Numbered from the stretch's first letter, positions 31,174 through 43,830 are shown. The stretch: 64,000 nt of DNA from Fragum whitleyi (GCA_948146395.1 OX411552.1:6627686-6691685), one strand, 5' to 3'. Program-made: numbers and translations. Notes: generated by a model not told the origin, from the sequence alone.

Positions 31174-33196
31174 TAAATTAAGAAATAAACACTTAGACCT
31201 CGCTTGAAGCGAATCGGCCAATCAGAGAGCAGTATTTCAAAAATATAAATCACAGATACAACTCCTAGCATTGTATTTACAGATATACAATGAAAGTGTG
31301 TCGTGCACGTGAATCTTGACAGATTTTGTGTGCCGTGTCATTTTAAGAAGGTGTCGAGCATATTATTTGATCGCTTTTTCTAAAAGACTTTCTACAGTTG
31401 CATACATGCAAAAGAGCTGCAATAAGTTACTATAATAGAATGATAAATATAGTTGCGGCATAATTACGCATAATAACAGTAATAGTCCGTGGGCCAGGAG
31501 GGGTCACCGTGCACCCCCCTAAGGGCTCTCCGAGAGTGGTATGGAAATGTTCATAGGACCTCCCTGAGTGAGAATCACGATGTTAACAGCTGGTAATTTG
31601 GGTCCCGACTGCCATTCCGAGTGGGTTTCTAGATGGCAGCCAAGAATAAATTCATTTTACCTTTGATACACTATAGAGGGATTTTGATCATTTTAAATAT
31701 TTTTTGAGAGTCTAAAACATGTATATTTTGCGTTCTGGTAAAACACTTAATTACTTAAAATAATTGTAAAGATCCCAACTTCCGAAATGGGAGATGGCAG
31801 CCAGTTCTAGATAAGATTTTTGCAATTTTTTTTGATGAATGCAATGAGATAAAAGTGTTCACCATGTACTACACCATAGATCATACTGCAAAGTGCTATG
31901 ATATTGTTGATATGACCTTCCCAAGTTCAAATCAAGCTGTTAACAGTCAATATTATAGGTCTGACTGCCTTTCTTGGTGTTTTTCTAAATGGTAGCCACT
32001 AACAATATTAATAAAATAGGAGACACTTAACGGATATCACTTGATTTCAAATCATATTTAAGGATCAAAACGTGTATTTTTTACGTTCTTGGTACAATAT
32101 CTATAAGTCAATGTTAAATTGGATATCCAAATATGCTCTATTAGAGATGACAGCCAGTTTAAGACAAGGATTTTGCTATTTTTGCTGTAATCTGTGAAAG
32201 ATGAGGGGTGACCGTGTACTTTGCCGATCAATCCTCTCTGATTGTACCACAAAATTGTTACTTCAACATTCCAAAGGTTGAATCAAGTTGTTTACAGTAG
32301 ATGTTTTGAGTCCCAACTGCTAATTTGGAATGTTTTTCTAGATGGCAGCCAATGCAAATACAAGTAAATAAATTGGAACAACTTATAAATGAGCAACCTA
32401 TGTTTTTTATTATCTTTAATGACAAAAACATAAATATCTAGTATTCTTGCTACATGCTTAAAAAGCTAATGTTTTTTGAAGATCAATCATCCTGAATGGT
32501 AGATGGCAGCCAGTTTTGAATATGAAATTTGTCTTTTTTTTCAGTTCATCAACATCATGAAAGGACAAAGAAAAAGTTTAACCAATATACTCAGTGAGAA
32601 GCAAAAAAGTATCAATCGTTGTTTTTGGTGTTCCGACTGCCTTTCCGAATGTTTTTTTCTAGGTGGCAGCCAAGAAAAAGTATAGATTATATAAGAATCC
32701 CTTTGATAACATTGGTCTATTTTTGATCTTATTTTCAGGACCAAATCACCCAAGTATAGCACAGCTCTTATTATTTCTTCAATTTAGTGTCTTATCTAAA
32801 AACCAAACATACTGAATCGAAGATGGCAGCCAATGTTAAATACGTAATTTTGCTTACTAAACTGTAATAGTCTCTGAAAATAGTCGGTGGGCATGTCACT
32901 CCTGTGGAAGGGGGATGTATCAAGTTGTTCACCATTATATCCTTGATATCAAATATTTTCTCTCTTTCGTCCCATCTGACGGATAAGGGTAGTTTTAAAT
33001 TGACTCAGAAAAAATACATGATAAAATGAAATCTGAAATTATGAGATGGCAGTCAGGTTATAATTTGAATTCATCTTATTTCTGTTAAAACATCTTTATG
33101 TGTACATGTTTCTGTCGAAGAAGGATGCACATTGGTATCATTTTCTCCATCTGTCAGTCCGCGTGTTTACACATAGGTTAGTTCATTTCTTGTTTC

Positions 33197-33565
33197 GATT
33201 AAGAACATTGTGGAATTGACAAGGGTAAGTAGCATAAGCGAATTTTGAAAGATTTGAATGTTTTCATTTTTATCGAACTTAAGCATAATTATACAATATA
33301 ATGACATATTGTTCTATTCAATGATATGTTTGTCTTCAGGACCAATCAGAAGCTTCCAAATCCACTCAAGCTAATGGAATTATTGAATGATTGGAAAATT
33401 TTGAATGATTTCGGAGCGGTTAAAATTGGTTGATTCAACGTTTTTTTTAATGATTTTGGGACATTTAGAGTTAGTGATTCAAAAATGCCATGAATGGAAC
33501 GCTGATTAAATAATAAATAATGGTTTTGACTGGACTTGGTGTCAAGTACACAATGTTTTTTACAG
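33197..33565 (+). mobile_element. M-family copy (B type, diverged) inside the palindrome
   Basis: GATTAAGAACATTGTGGAAT, then TTGACAAGG, B-type CAGGACCAATCAGAAGCTTC, TTTCGGAGCGG, GAATGGAACGCTGATTAA and GTGTCAAGTACACAATG. The central palindrome is missing. It lies asymmetrically in the spacer, so it was inserted after the palindrome formed or was captured. Confidence 0.65.
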
Positions 33566-34724
33566 AAAAACATTTACTTCAGTTATAGACATACTTTCTT
33601 GAAACTTTCACACAATATAACAAAACTCTTTTTGTTGATGATTGCTGATATAATGCCGATTAACGGAAAGGGGGAACTTGATGTAAAATATCTTGTCCAC
33701 ACATTCGTCTTGCATTTATTGATGGGTTTGCGCGAAACTTTCTAAGAATGTTCCTCATCGTGTGACTATGTGTGCTTATCAACTCCGTTGGATGACATTA
33801 TTCCAAATCACGCAAAAGCTGCACAATTAGAAATTGTCTTGTAAATGTTACTCCTTCTACATCAGTGCATGGATTTCATCAAACTATTGATGGATTTGTA
33901 AGAAGGTTGCACATAATGTTCATGATCATTGGACAATCATAGCATATAATTGTCCATGCTATATAGTCACTGTCTTTAAGGGAGTTTTTTTATGACACTT
34001 TCGAAGTATACTTCATGATATGAATATGAGCGTACATTAAACGTTTGTCCATATATAATGCTGCGTCATAAAAGAGGAGTCATTCGTTCTAAGAAAGATT
34101 TAGTGAGGCGTTTATTGTGTCAAACAGGGCGCATGTTTTTAATTTAAAACAAATAAATCCAGATTTACATTTCCATACAATGATAAAGATATATTTTGTA
34201 AAAGTTAATATAGAAAAACTTCCATATGGTCAAATGGCGGCCAAGTTTTTTTTTTTAAGAAAAATAAATTAGTTAATTAGTTAATTAATGCTAAGTAAAA
34301 CGTCCTTAACAAATTGATATATGAATTTCTAAATGTATCAGCTACGTAGGGATAAGCACTGCTGAGCCCTTCAAGAATTTAAGATATTGAAATAAGCAAA
34401 ACTGGTGGATTGTTTCGGATACTTTTACATTTACTTAATTTGGCGGACATTTTCGGTCGCAATTTGAGAGTATTCCTATACCGAGCTAAATAAATATGGC
34501 GTATTTGTATAAATTTCTGGCTGCCATCTCGCTTTGAGAATTTCGGGAACATCAAATTAGCCCTAGATAACCAAGAAGAAAATTTCAAAAAATCAAATAT
34601 GTTTCCCTTTCAGTTTGAAAACGTTTATTAGAAGGTGAAACCAAGGATACCAAATATTAATATTAATACATGATTTTACCGCGGAGGGTCTTGTGAACAA
34701 TTAATTTGATAATTTTCTTTCAGA

Positions 34725-34803
34725 CCCCCCCCCCCCCCACACACACGAATTAAATTCATGTTAAAAATTCAGGGGTTTTTTTTTGTGTGTGGGGGGGGGG
34801 GGG
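34725..34803. repeat. C14/G13 tract hairpin
   Basis: C-run 34725-34738 plus ACACACAC at left and GTGTGT plus G-run 34791-34803 at right, about 45 nt apart. It can fold into a long GC stem or form quadruplex-prone tracts. It lies inside the right half of the palindromic element. Confidence 0.9.
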
Positions 34804-36237
34804 AATTTCAATTTCGACATTAATTGATAGAACGGTAGCTTAAACATTAAATATAGGTGTCTGGTCCTTAAAATGAGTGAAACAATGTTTGCATAGGGAT
34901 TCTAATGTAATTCAAGCATCTTCTTGGCTGCCACGTAGAAAATGCCCGTAAAGGCAGTCGTGACGCAAATTATCGATTAAAAGATTTTTGAATCTCACTC
35001 GGTGAGATCGGTGAAACATTCTTTTGCATTCTGAGAAAGGATTTTAGGATGGTTCGTCTCCTCTTGTCTTATGCTCTGCAGCAAAAATTGGCAAATTCCA
35101 TATTCAAGATTAGCTGCCATCTACCATTCAGGATGTTTGATCTTCAAATAGAATTTAGTTTTTTTTTCCAGTTTGTAGCTAGAACACCAAATATACATGT
35201 ATATATATGTTTTTGGCCCTTAAAGATCAAAAATAAAGTTTGCTTGATACAAGTTGTTCCGATTTATTTACTTGTATTTGCATTGGCTGCCATGTAGACA
35301 CACCAAAAGGCTGTCGGGATCCAAAATATCGACTATAAACAACTTGATTCAACCTTGGGGATGTTGCATTAACAATTTCATAGCACAGTCAGAGGGGATT
35401 TTTGGTAAAGTACATGTTGACCCTTCATCTTTCATAGAATGAAACAGTAAATAGCAAAATTTCTATCTTAAACTGGCTGCCATCTCTCATACAGGATGTT
35501 TGGATATCCAAATTATCTTTAACTAATAGTTATCGTACCAAGAACGCAAAATATACATCTTTTGGTCTTTAGATATGATTCAAAATCAAAGGGTGTCTAT
35601 AAAAAAAACCTCCTGGTTAATTGGTATTTTTAGTGGCTGCTATTTAGAAAAACACCGAGAAAGGCAGTCAGGACCCAAAATATCGAATGTTAAGAACTTG
35701 ATTTGAACTCGGGAAGGTCATATCAACAATATCATAGCACTTTGCATTATGATTTATTGTGTAGTACATGGTAAACACTTATATCTCATTGCATTCATCG
35801 AAAAAATGGCAAAAATCTTAGCTAGAACTGGCTGCCATCTCCCATTTTGGAAGTTTGGACCTTTACAATCATATTAAGTAATTAAGTGTTTTACCAGAAC
35901 GCAAAATATACGTGTTTTCGACCCTCAAAAAATATTTAAAATGATCAAAATCCCTCTATAGTGTATCAAAGGTAAAATGAATTTATTCTTGGCTGCCATC
36001 TAGAAACCCACTCGGAATGGCAGTCGGGACCCAAATTACCAGCTGTTAACATCGTGATTCTCACTCAGGGAGGTCCTATAAACATTTCCATACCACTCTC
36101 GGAGAGCCCTTAGGGGGGTGCACGGTGACCCCTCCTGGCCCACGGACTATAATATATCAGCGAGTTTTACTCGTTTTCGTTGTACAGATGTTCAGGTTTA
36201 AATTACAGACAATGTTAAAAAAGCGTGGTCTAAGTCA

Positions 36238-36328
36238 GATAGACAATCTCGTGCCATGGTATATGGAAAATAGACACTCGCTAACGCTCGTGTCTATTTC
36301 CCATATACCACGGCACTCGTTGTCTATC
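36238..36328. repeat. ~39 bp-stem hairpin
   Basis: GATAGACAATCTCGTGCCAT..GGAAAATAGACA pairs with TGTCTATTTCCCATATACCA..TTGTCTATC, with loop CTCGCTAACGCTCG (36277-36290). The loop style resembles that of H2 and the 14314 hairpin. Confidence 0.9.
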
Positions 36329-36508
36329 CTATACATGTCTACAGGGGACAGAAAAGATAAAAGATCGCCAGTTGAAGTATACATATTCTGCATATAAAAT
36401 AATATCTTGACCCCGCCCCAACGTCTTCCCTATACTTTCAATGTTATTTTCAATCTTGTAGATTACAGGGATGACAATATCAATGATCGTACACGAGTCT
36501 TTTGCGGT

Positions 36509-37283
36509 AAATAACATTAAGAAATTGACAAGATGAATGATTTCGGAATGACATTGAATGAGTGGGGGCGCGATTTTTTATTGAAATTTTGAGGAGCTAT
36601 GTGATATCGCTTATTCAGGCGCACTAACGATATTTTACCACAGTTTAGAACATCGTGAAATAGACAAGATGGATAATTTTGAAATTATTTTAGTGTAAAT
36701 TAGAAAAGGTTTTAAATTGGATAAAATTCTATTGATCAACTTTTGAGTTGAAACACAAGGAGTGTAAGTGTGTGTGTTTGAGTGTGCGGGGATGTTTAAT
36801 ATATGGATAATTTCGCCTATTTGACGTAATTATCGTTTATTTGTCCCTTTTCATAAAACATACCTAAATATGTTTTTAATTGTCTCCAGATCCATATTAG
36901 CCATTAAGATTGTGGAAAAGCTGGATCGATTTGTATGAAATATTGATCGCTTTGAATGACTCCATGTGTTTTTGAACAATTTAATAGCGCTTTGAATAAT
37001 TTGAATGAGTATTTTGAATATATGAATAGTTTGAGAGCTGAGCGAGCTATGAATTTGATCGAGATGAATGTCAATTGCACGGAGTTACTAACTAATCCAC
37101 CCTTTAGAAATATGCGTAGTTTTTCTGTTTGTTTGTCTTTACCGACAAATTTTATCAGCCAATAAAATCAATCAATTTGAATGAAATGTCCATAGTTTTT
37201 TTAAAAGTGTTGACGTGCATCTGAACGATTTCTGTGCGTGTGTTGAGCGCATGTTTTGAATGGAGCTCTGAGCAAGAGATAAA
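36509..37283 (+). mobile_element. Cluster of three diverged M-family pieces
   Basis: 36509-36640: a left end with GAAATTGACAAGATGAATG. 36641-37100: a second copy with CATCGTGAAATAGACAAGAT at left and GAGCGAGC..ATCGAGATGAATGTCAATTG at right, with a degraded middle. 37101-37283: a B-type piece (TTTGTCTTTACCGAC..CAGCC, GAATGGAGCTCTGAGCAAG). They abut the outer end of the large inverted repeat at 37284. Confidence 0.7.
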
Positions 37284-37529
37284 GCAACGGCAACAATACG
37301 ACGGAAATGAGTTTAAGTATGTCATTTTTAAAACACACACCCCTAGAAAGGTAAGAATTTATCCACAAAATTTATTTACAAACGCATCTAGACCAATCAG
37401 GTTCCTAAATATAAATCCAATTTGGCCATTTAGACCGGTTAGCAGATATTGAATAGATTATCGGTACTGAGATGAACAGCCAAAAAGAGAAAAAACCCTG
37501 ATGCAGTATTACATTGATTGCCTTCCAAA

Positions 37530-37580
37530 ACCTCGTTACTACAGCTTAACAAAGCTGGAGTAACGAGGTTTTAGAAAGAA
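37530..37580. repeat. Small hairpin within the left arm
   Basis: AAAACCTCGTTACTACAGCT pairs with AGCTGGAGTAACGAGGTTTT around TAACAA. The same hairpin is present inverted at 49915-49965 in the right arm. Confidence 0.85.
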
Positions 37581-38046
37581 ACTGACGATTACTCTATTCC
37601 AAGCTTCAAGCACATGTCTCATACTCGTGCAGAAGCAAAATTCTGATTCTGACACGCATTTTGAATGTTAAGAGAACAAATGAATGCATAAATGCGTCTC
37701 GTTATTAGAAATAAAACGATGTAATGAAGTCATAACACGCCTTTCATTTCATAAATATTCTTGAAGATATTGTGAAATTTAGGAGCTACATGTAAGCTAT
37801 GTCCATTAGATGGGTCATACTTGAAAACTTTTCGTCTGCTAGTTTTGCCTGTAATTAGCTGTCTTGACTTATAATATTTTGGAACACGCAAAATTAAAAA
37901 AAAGGTTTTAATCCTGAACTCATGACCTGTTTCATGTTGTAAGTGATAAAATATTGAGACCCTTTTCGTTAATATTAATTTCAATCCAATTGATTTTAAA
38001 CACAGAGAATCGTCATATGAAAGTTTTGTAGGTAATTGTTTTTAAA

Positions 38047-40091
38047 CAAGAGGGTCATTGGCCCTTAAGGTAGCAATGGACACGTGGCGTCAAAGTTTTC
38101 CGCCCAATGATTTTTTTCTTAGTCACATATGTTGTAGATAAACATTGTGTAGTCATTATATCAAAATTTGAAGGTACCTTTCCATAGTCGTTTTCATGCT
38201 AGAGTTATCTGCCCTTGAGTGGTGTTGGCAATTTTTCAGTAAAACCTTTATTTTCGTTTTAGGACTAGTATAAACTAAGTACCAGCTTATAGCTATAAAG
38301 CACACACGTTTTAATAAACTTTATACAAGTACATAATGGCTGTTGACAAGAAAAATTCTCTTTGATCAATTGCATTTGCACAATTTGCCCTAAAAAGTTG
38401 AAAATACACTATTGTTGTAATTTTACGGGGTAAAAATGCCATAAAAACCCTATTTTTGAAGAAATTACCCAATGAATCTTTCTTATAATCCGATATGTTT
38501 AAAACCCATATTTTGCCTTTATTTGGTAAAAAATTCAGCATACCTTTCCATGCAAATAAGAAAGTTTTTCGTTATTTTACAGTGACCCCTCCTTATTGAA
38601 TGACGCTTTTAACGCATTTTTATTGTTTAATTCAATGATCAAGTCATTCAATTGACATTAAATGTTGAAAAGAAACTAAGTTATGAAATTTTACCATCAT
38701 TATTCTACGTTATTTCCATAAGCAGAATCTTACGAAAACCGGTCTCCTTAAACAACGCGCAGAAAGAGCCGTAAAATAAACGAAAACCCACTTCCGGTAT
38801 AAAGAGTCGGGAGGCCGCTGCCCATTGCCACCTTAAGCGCTCACCTTGATCATTTTTGACAAAGCTGGCAATGCAAACACGATTAATTTGAGATCATGAC
38901 TGGCTAGACCAAATTTCAAACAGGTCCAAGAAATGAAGCAGACAAACATCCTGATTAAACATTTAGACATTTTAGACAGAAATATTACATCTAAAGTTCT
39001 TAAATCGTTTTTTTTTTTTGTTTTTTTTTTTTCAAAAAATTGACCCGGTGACCTACTTTCATACTTGTCCAAGACAAACATTCCGATCAAGTTTGGATAT
39101 GTAAAGGCAAGAAATGTAGCTTTTAGAGTGCAAACCAGGCTTTTTAATGTTTGGCCCATTGACCCTATTTAATAACTGTGCTTGGCCCATTTTCAATCTG
39201 ATCCATGTTTTTATGGAGACAGACATTTTGAACAATTTTTAAGACATTTGAGCCAAAAATATGACCTCCAGTTCGCACACAAGGTTTTTCTGATATTTGA
39301 CCCCTTGACCTCATTTTTGATTCGTTTTCAATTTAGATCGAAATGTGATCGAACAAACAGTCTGAACATTTTTGAGACAATTGAGCCAAAAATGTGGCTC
39401 TGGATTGGACCAAGGTTTTTCTTATATTGAAACTTTTTTCAACCCAACTTTATACATTTCCAAACTCGACCGAAATTCGATGGCGCAAACATATTGACAA
39501 ATTTTCAAGACATTTGAACCAAACATTCGACTGTAGCGTGGACACAAGGTTTTGTTGATATCTGCCGCCTTAACTTTATTTTTGATCCCACTTGACATAT
39601 TTTCGTACTCGACTGATATTCGATGGAGAGAAATATTCTGACCACACAACAAAACATTTGAGCCAACAATATTGTCTGTAGGATGTACACAAAATATTTC
39701 TTAAATTGACCCCTTCACCTCATTTTTTTACTCGACTTGACCAAATGACTTGACGAAATCGACCGAGATTTGGTGGAGACAAATATTCTGAATAAGTTTC
39801 AAGACATTTGAGATTATAACTGTGCCTCTAGAGTGCATACAAGTTTTTTTTCTAATATTTGATCACTTGTTCTCATTTTTGACCAAAGTTATCACATTTT
39901 CGGACTCGACCGAGATTTGATTGAGACACACTTTCTGACAACTTTTCAAGACATTTAAACCAAAAATGTGGCATCTAGAAAGCACACCATGTAACATTTG
40001 ACGACGGACAGCTGAAGATGGTCGATGGACGGGCGATAAATAACAGATGATTACAATAGCCCGCCTTGAGCACTTCGTGCTCTGGTTAGCT
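38047..40091 (+). mobile_element. Hairpin-ended tandem-repeat element, family 1 (copy a)
   Basis: The 5' end CAAGAGGGTCATTGGCCCTT (short palindrome) is followed, after an inserted TTAA element, by GCGCTCACCTTGATC. It continues with degenerate ~130-150 bp units (GACCCCTTGACCTCATTTTT..., TTTGAGCCAAAAAT..) and ends GAGCACTTCGTGCTCTGGTT AGCT followed by AAAAA. The architecture (hairpin at both ends, satellite-like core, no target duplication) resembles the HINE/pearl non-autonomous Helentron elements of oysters; that assignment is inference. Confidence 0.7.
38069..38832. mobile_element. 764 bp TTAA-type element
   Basis: Flanked by TTAA at 38065-38068 and 38833-38836. The ends GGTAGCAATGG and CCATTGCCACC are inverted with one mismatch. 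The uninterrupted site CCCTTAAGCG exists in the mirrored right arm at about 49430, which proves insertion. No ORF suggests a transposase. Confidence 0.88.
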
Positions 40092-41215
40092 AAAAATTTG
40101 AAAATAAATTTAATAGTTATCTCATCTAAATAACCTATGTTAAGCTTCTAAGTAATCAAAAACTGATGTGGTGCAAGTAACTTATGCATTTAAAGCGCTT
40201 TTTACCGCAATGGCTGTACATTTATATTCTTACGTTATTACTGGTTATTTCATCAATCCGGGTTTCCATGCATCATCGATTCCCCACTGTTGCTCTAAGG
40301 CATTGAAAATACTCTATATCATTTTCTACTTCTTAATGCGGGCGGCGGGACATATTCTTTCCGACTATTTGACTCCCAAAATGGGTCAATAATCGTAGAC
40401 CTTTGTGGGATAGTAGCTGGAGGTAAGGAAATGATGAAATCGTAGTAATGGTGTGAGAAATACCAGGAATCCATTGTTGAGTGCTCCAGCCTCTGCGATA
40501 TAACTAAAAAAAAATGTTAAAAGTGGCGTAAAACCCCATTCAAACAAATTAATTCCTAATACGAGGTCCCATATTTCAGATCCCATGGCTCCGCGCGAAA
40601 TAGATGTAACTGCCTGTTAACATATAGGTAGTTTTACTGTTTCGTGGTGAAAACATATTTATACGAAATAATTGGTTTCTGAGAGACAAAAAAATAGAAA
40701 AAGAAAGAAAATTTTGAGTTTGATGGAGGGAAATAATTTTGACATATCTTTCTAGATGACCATTTCTTTTTCTATGTGCTTATTTCAATTCTTCCTACAA
40801 TTTGATTAAAACTATTATCGTATTGGATGTGTGAGACAGGCGTGTATGGCAATGTAGTATTGGAGCGTGTGCATGACATTTCCTACAATTCAAATGTTTG
40901 AATAGAAAATTTGCAGCCTGGACATCAGAATGTAATAAGAAAGTTCGCAGATCGACTGAATTGGCTTGAGGTTTAATATATCTTCGGAGCGCAGAATGAA
41001 GACTCTTGATTAATTATAATAAGAAAAGATAATTGTTTTTGTTTTATGGCTTATTGCCATCTAAGGTCATTTTTGGGTTTAAAACAATGAAGTCTTTGGA
41101 CAGACTGGGTAAATATACAGATTGGCAAAGGCATTGCTTTGCGCACCTTTGATATTGTTTCAAATGTCCAGCACAAGCATTTGCAATCGAAAACGGTAAT
41201 AAAACGCATTTTTGG
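40092..41215. other. Inner spacer start, with SINE copy
   Basis: Contains the SINE at 40395-40550. The remainder (40551-41215) shows nothing I recognise. Confidence 0.45.
40395..40550 (+). mobile_element. SINE S2 copy, 5' truncated, plus strand
   Basis: CGTAGACCTTTGTGGGATAG, GAAATACCAGGAATCCATTG, GTGGCGTAAAACCCCATT and tail CAAACAAATT match the reverse complement of the S2 copies. The tRNA-like head is absent. Confidence 0.78.
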
Positions 41216-41653
41216 TACGGTTAACGACATCTTGAAATTGACCAGTCGAATGATATTGGAATGGCTTTGGAAGGAAATTGAATGAGCGAGAGGAGTTTTT
41301 TTGAGTGTAAATTAAAGGAAGGTAATCCTATATCGCCATTTTTTTCAAGATGAACAAAATTAGTGATATTGATTACCTCCCTTTAATACAATATACGCAT
41401 TTATCTTTTTGTGTGTCTTCGTTGACCATTCAGCCACTTTAAAATCGACACCAGCCAATGAAATCGTGGAACAGTTTGATTAATTTGAATTTATTGCTTG
41501 TTGTCTTTAACGATTTCGAAATGTTTTCTACAGATTTTGGAGCGTTTTTGGTTGATTTGAGTGAGTGTTTGAAATGAATGAATGGAGCGCTCAGTGAATG
41601 ATTTGGATTGATTTGGATCGGAATAAGTGTCAATTTCACGATATATTTAACTG
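41216..41653 (+). mobile_element. M-family MITE copy (B subtype)
   Basis: TA CGGTTAACGACATCTTG at left, palindrome about 41316-41382, B-type GTGTCTTCGTTGACCATTCA, GGAGCGCTCAGTGAATGATT, right end TTTCACGATATATTTAACTG. Confidence 0.87.
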
Positions 41654-42133
41654 TGAGAGAATTAGCGAGAGTAATTTAATAAATAAATACAAAACTAAAA
41701 AAATCACTTTAAGATATAAATAGATTCAAAATTAAAAGACGAATAAATAAATAAATAGATTGATAAATAATGAATATAGAAAAATAAATAAATGAATTAA
41801 TTTATAAATATACAAAAACAAAATCAATAAATTTTAATGATAAGAGGAGAATCAGACCATTGAATATGCACTGGAGTTTAAATTCGAATACAAGAAGCAA
41901 ATGAACGCATGTTGCATCTAAGTATTAGCGATAAAGGTCCTTTAAAGAAGGCATTTGCGTGTAAAGGAACAGGAGGCATTGTTTCACAAATGAAAATATC
42001 ATTGTTACATTTTTCCAACCGTCCATATATAGAAACAGCGTGTAGTAAAACGTGATATCTGCTGTTCAATAAATCTTTAGCATTGTCGATAATTGATGCT
42101 AGTATTGCCAGACATGATTGGAGGTATTAGGGC

Positions 42134-42580
42134 TACAGTCAGTTACATCGTGAAATTGACATCCACCTAAATCAAAACCATTCTAAATCGCTTGCTCAGA
42201 GCTCCATTCAGTCATTCGAAGCACTCACTAAAACCATTCATAAACGTTCAAACGCATTTAAAAATATACAATCAACAACGTTATTCAAAATAAATTTTAG
42301 TAGAGAATAATCGCAAATTCACTAACATAATTCAAATTTTTAGCTTCTCATAGCTTCTTGAAGAAAAAGGGAAGGTATGTATTGAACTTGTAGGCATATT
42401 TTAATAAAAGGGGGGGGGGTAAATAGATATCGCTAATTTTGTTCATCCTGAACAAAATTTGCGATAAAGGATTACCTCCCTTTAAATTCACTCAAATTCG
42501 CTCCTAACACTCATTCAATTTCATTCCTAACTCATTCTAAGACAATTCACCTTTTCAATTTCACGATGTTGTTAACTGTA
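42134..42580 (-). mobile_element. M-family MITE copy shared by both duplicates
   Basis: TA CAGTCAGTTACATCGTGAAA at left, palindrome about 42410-42480 with a G-run GGGGGGGGG at its edge, right end CACGATGTTGTTAACTG TA. Its orthologous duplicate is at 51674-52113, so it predates the duplication. Confidence 0.9.
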
Positions 42581-42866
42581 TTAAGTCTATCTGTAATGGT
42601 TAATAACATAATAAGATTGACACTCTATCAGATCGGAACATTTCTTTATTGCTGATACAGCATAGCGTTCCCATGATTCACTCGAACCGTCCATAAAAGC
42701 TGCGAAATCATTCAAAATTATCACAGAAATCGCCAAACCCTTTAGACGAGTTCATCTAAAAGATCTAAAAAAAAAAAACTTTATACACCTATGCAATATT
42801 GTAAATCGTGATAATAAAGCTTGATTGTTTGAGAATATATTAAACTAGTCCTGTCGGAGACCGGAT

Positions 42867-43273
42867 TACAGTTAATTACATTGCGAAATTGACATTTAAC
42901 TCAATCAAAACCATTCTAAATCGCTCACTCATTGCTCCATTCATTCATTCCAAACACTCACTCAGACCATTCAAAAACGTTCCAAAGTCACTGAAAAACA
43001 TATAAAAAAACTTCGTTCAAAATAAAAAATAGCTTCGGAAAAATTCTGGACTTCACTGAATTAATAGAAATTGTAAGCGTCTGATTAGATCTTGAAGAAA
43101 TAGAAAGCTATTTGTAGAACATTTTTGCAGTTGTTCATCCTGAACAAAATTTAAGATATATGATTACCTCCCATTAAATTCACTCAAAACTCGCTCGACA
43201 CACTCATTCAATTTCATTCATAAATCAATCCCAAATCATTCATCTTGTCAATTTCACGATGTTGTCAACTGTA
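42867..43273 (-). mobile_element. M-family MITE copy with empty site in the duplicate
   Basis: TA CAGTTAATTACATTGCGAAA ... CACGATGTTGTCAACTG TA. The left half of the palindrome is partly deleted (403 bp element). The duplicate at 52388-52400 reads GACCGGACTAATTAATCCTA without it. Confidence 0.92.
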
Positions 43274-43544
43274 ATTAATCCTATCCCGGCCTTTGTTAGA
43301 TACCTGGGCTTTTCCTAGCTAAAACATTTTTATAATAGGATGTGTTTCAACATGATAACAAAAAAAGTAAAATTTACAGATTCAAGGGAGATAATATATG
43401 AAACTTTGTAGGCAATGCTCCACATATTTTAAATTTTGTAAAACTCTCAAGAACAAGGGGAATAATTATGCATTTAATATCAGTGGGGATCTCAAGTTTT
43501 ACAACACAAGTTAATTTATAAGCTATATATAGAGGGTTATCGTT

Positions 43545-43830
43545 TGTTTCAGTTTAAGATCGATTTATATTCATTGTGTGAACAATAAAAACTATATTTT
43601 CACGAGTGGCTGGGCCACGACTGAAAATATAGTTTTTGTTGTTCACGAAATGAAATATTAATCGATCTTACTCGAAAAACAAACGATAATTCTATTTCTT
43701 TATTGCAAAACTGAGACAAAATGGGAAATTTCTAGGACATATTTTCGTTAAGCGCGTCATGATGCACGTGATTGCTATGCAACGTCTATTGTGACGTCAT
43801 TGTGACGTCAGAGAGGGTAAAATTCACAAA
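43545..43830. repeat. Hairpin element H1 with tandem CRE sites
   Basis: Arms AAGATCGATTTATATTC.. and AACAATAAAAACTATATTTT pair with AAAATATAGTTTTTGTTGTT and ATTAATCGATCTT around CACGAGTGGCTGGGCCACG. About 120 bp downstream are two TGACGTCA palindromes (43792-43799, 43803-43810). Duplicate at 52650-52940. Confidence 0.85.

Larger units (their letters stand above)
31485..36147. mobile_element. 4.66 kb palindromic (foldback-like) element
   Basis: The outer end GTCCGTGGGCCAGGAGGGGT is inverted exactly at 36128-36147, with TA on both sides (31483, 36148). The outer ~350 bp of the arms is nearly identical, and homology continues for at least 1.3 kb per arm (31485 to about 32800; about 34830 to 36147). 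Each arm contains tandem units of about 355 bp with two boxes AGATGGCAGCC (left) or GGCTGCCATCT (right), placed mirror-symmetrically: 31631/35991, 31792/35826, 32342/35285, 32502/35110. The centre holds an M copy and no recognisable transposase. Confidence 0.88.

Noticed and set aside
33346..33745. Possible transposase in the centre of the 4.66 kb palindrome
   Set aside because: The frames are short, one lies over an M copy, and no catalytic motif was found.
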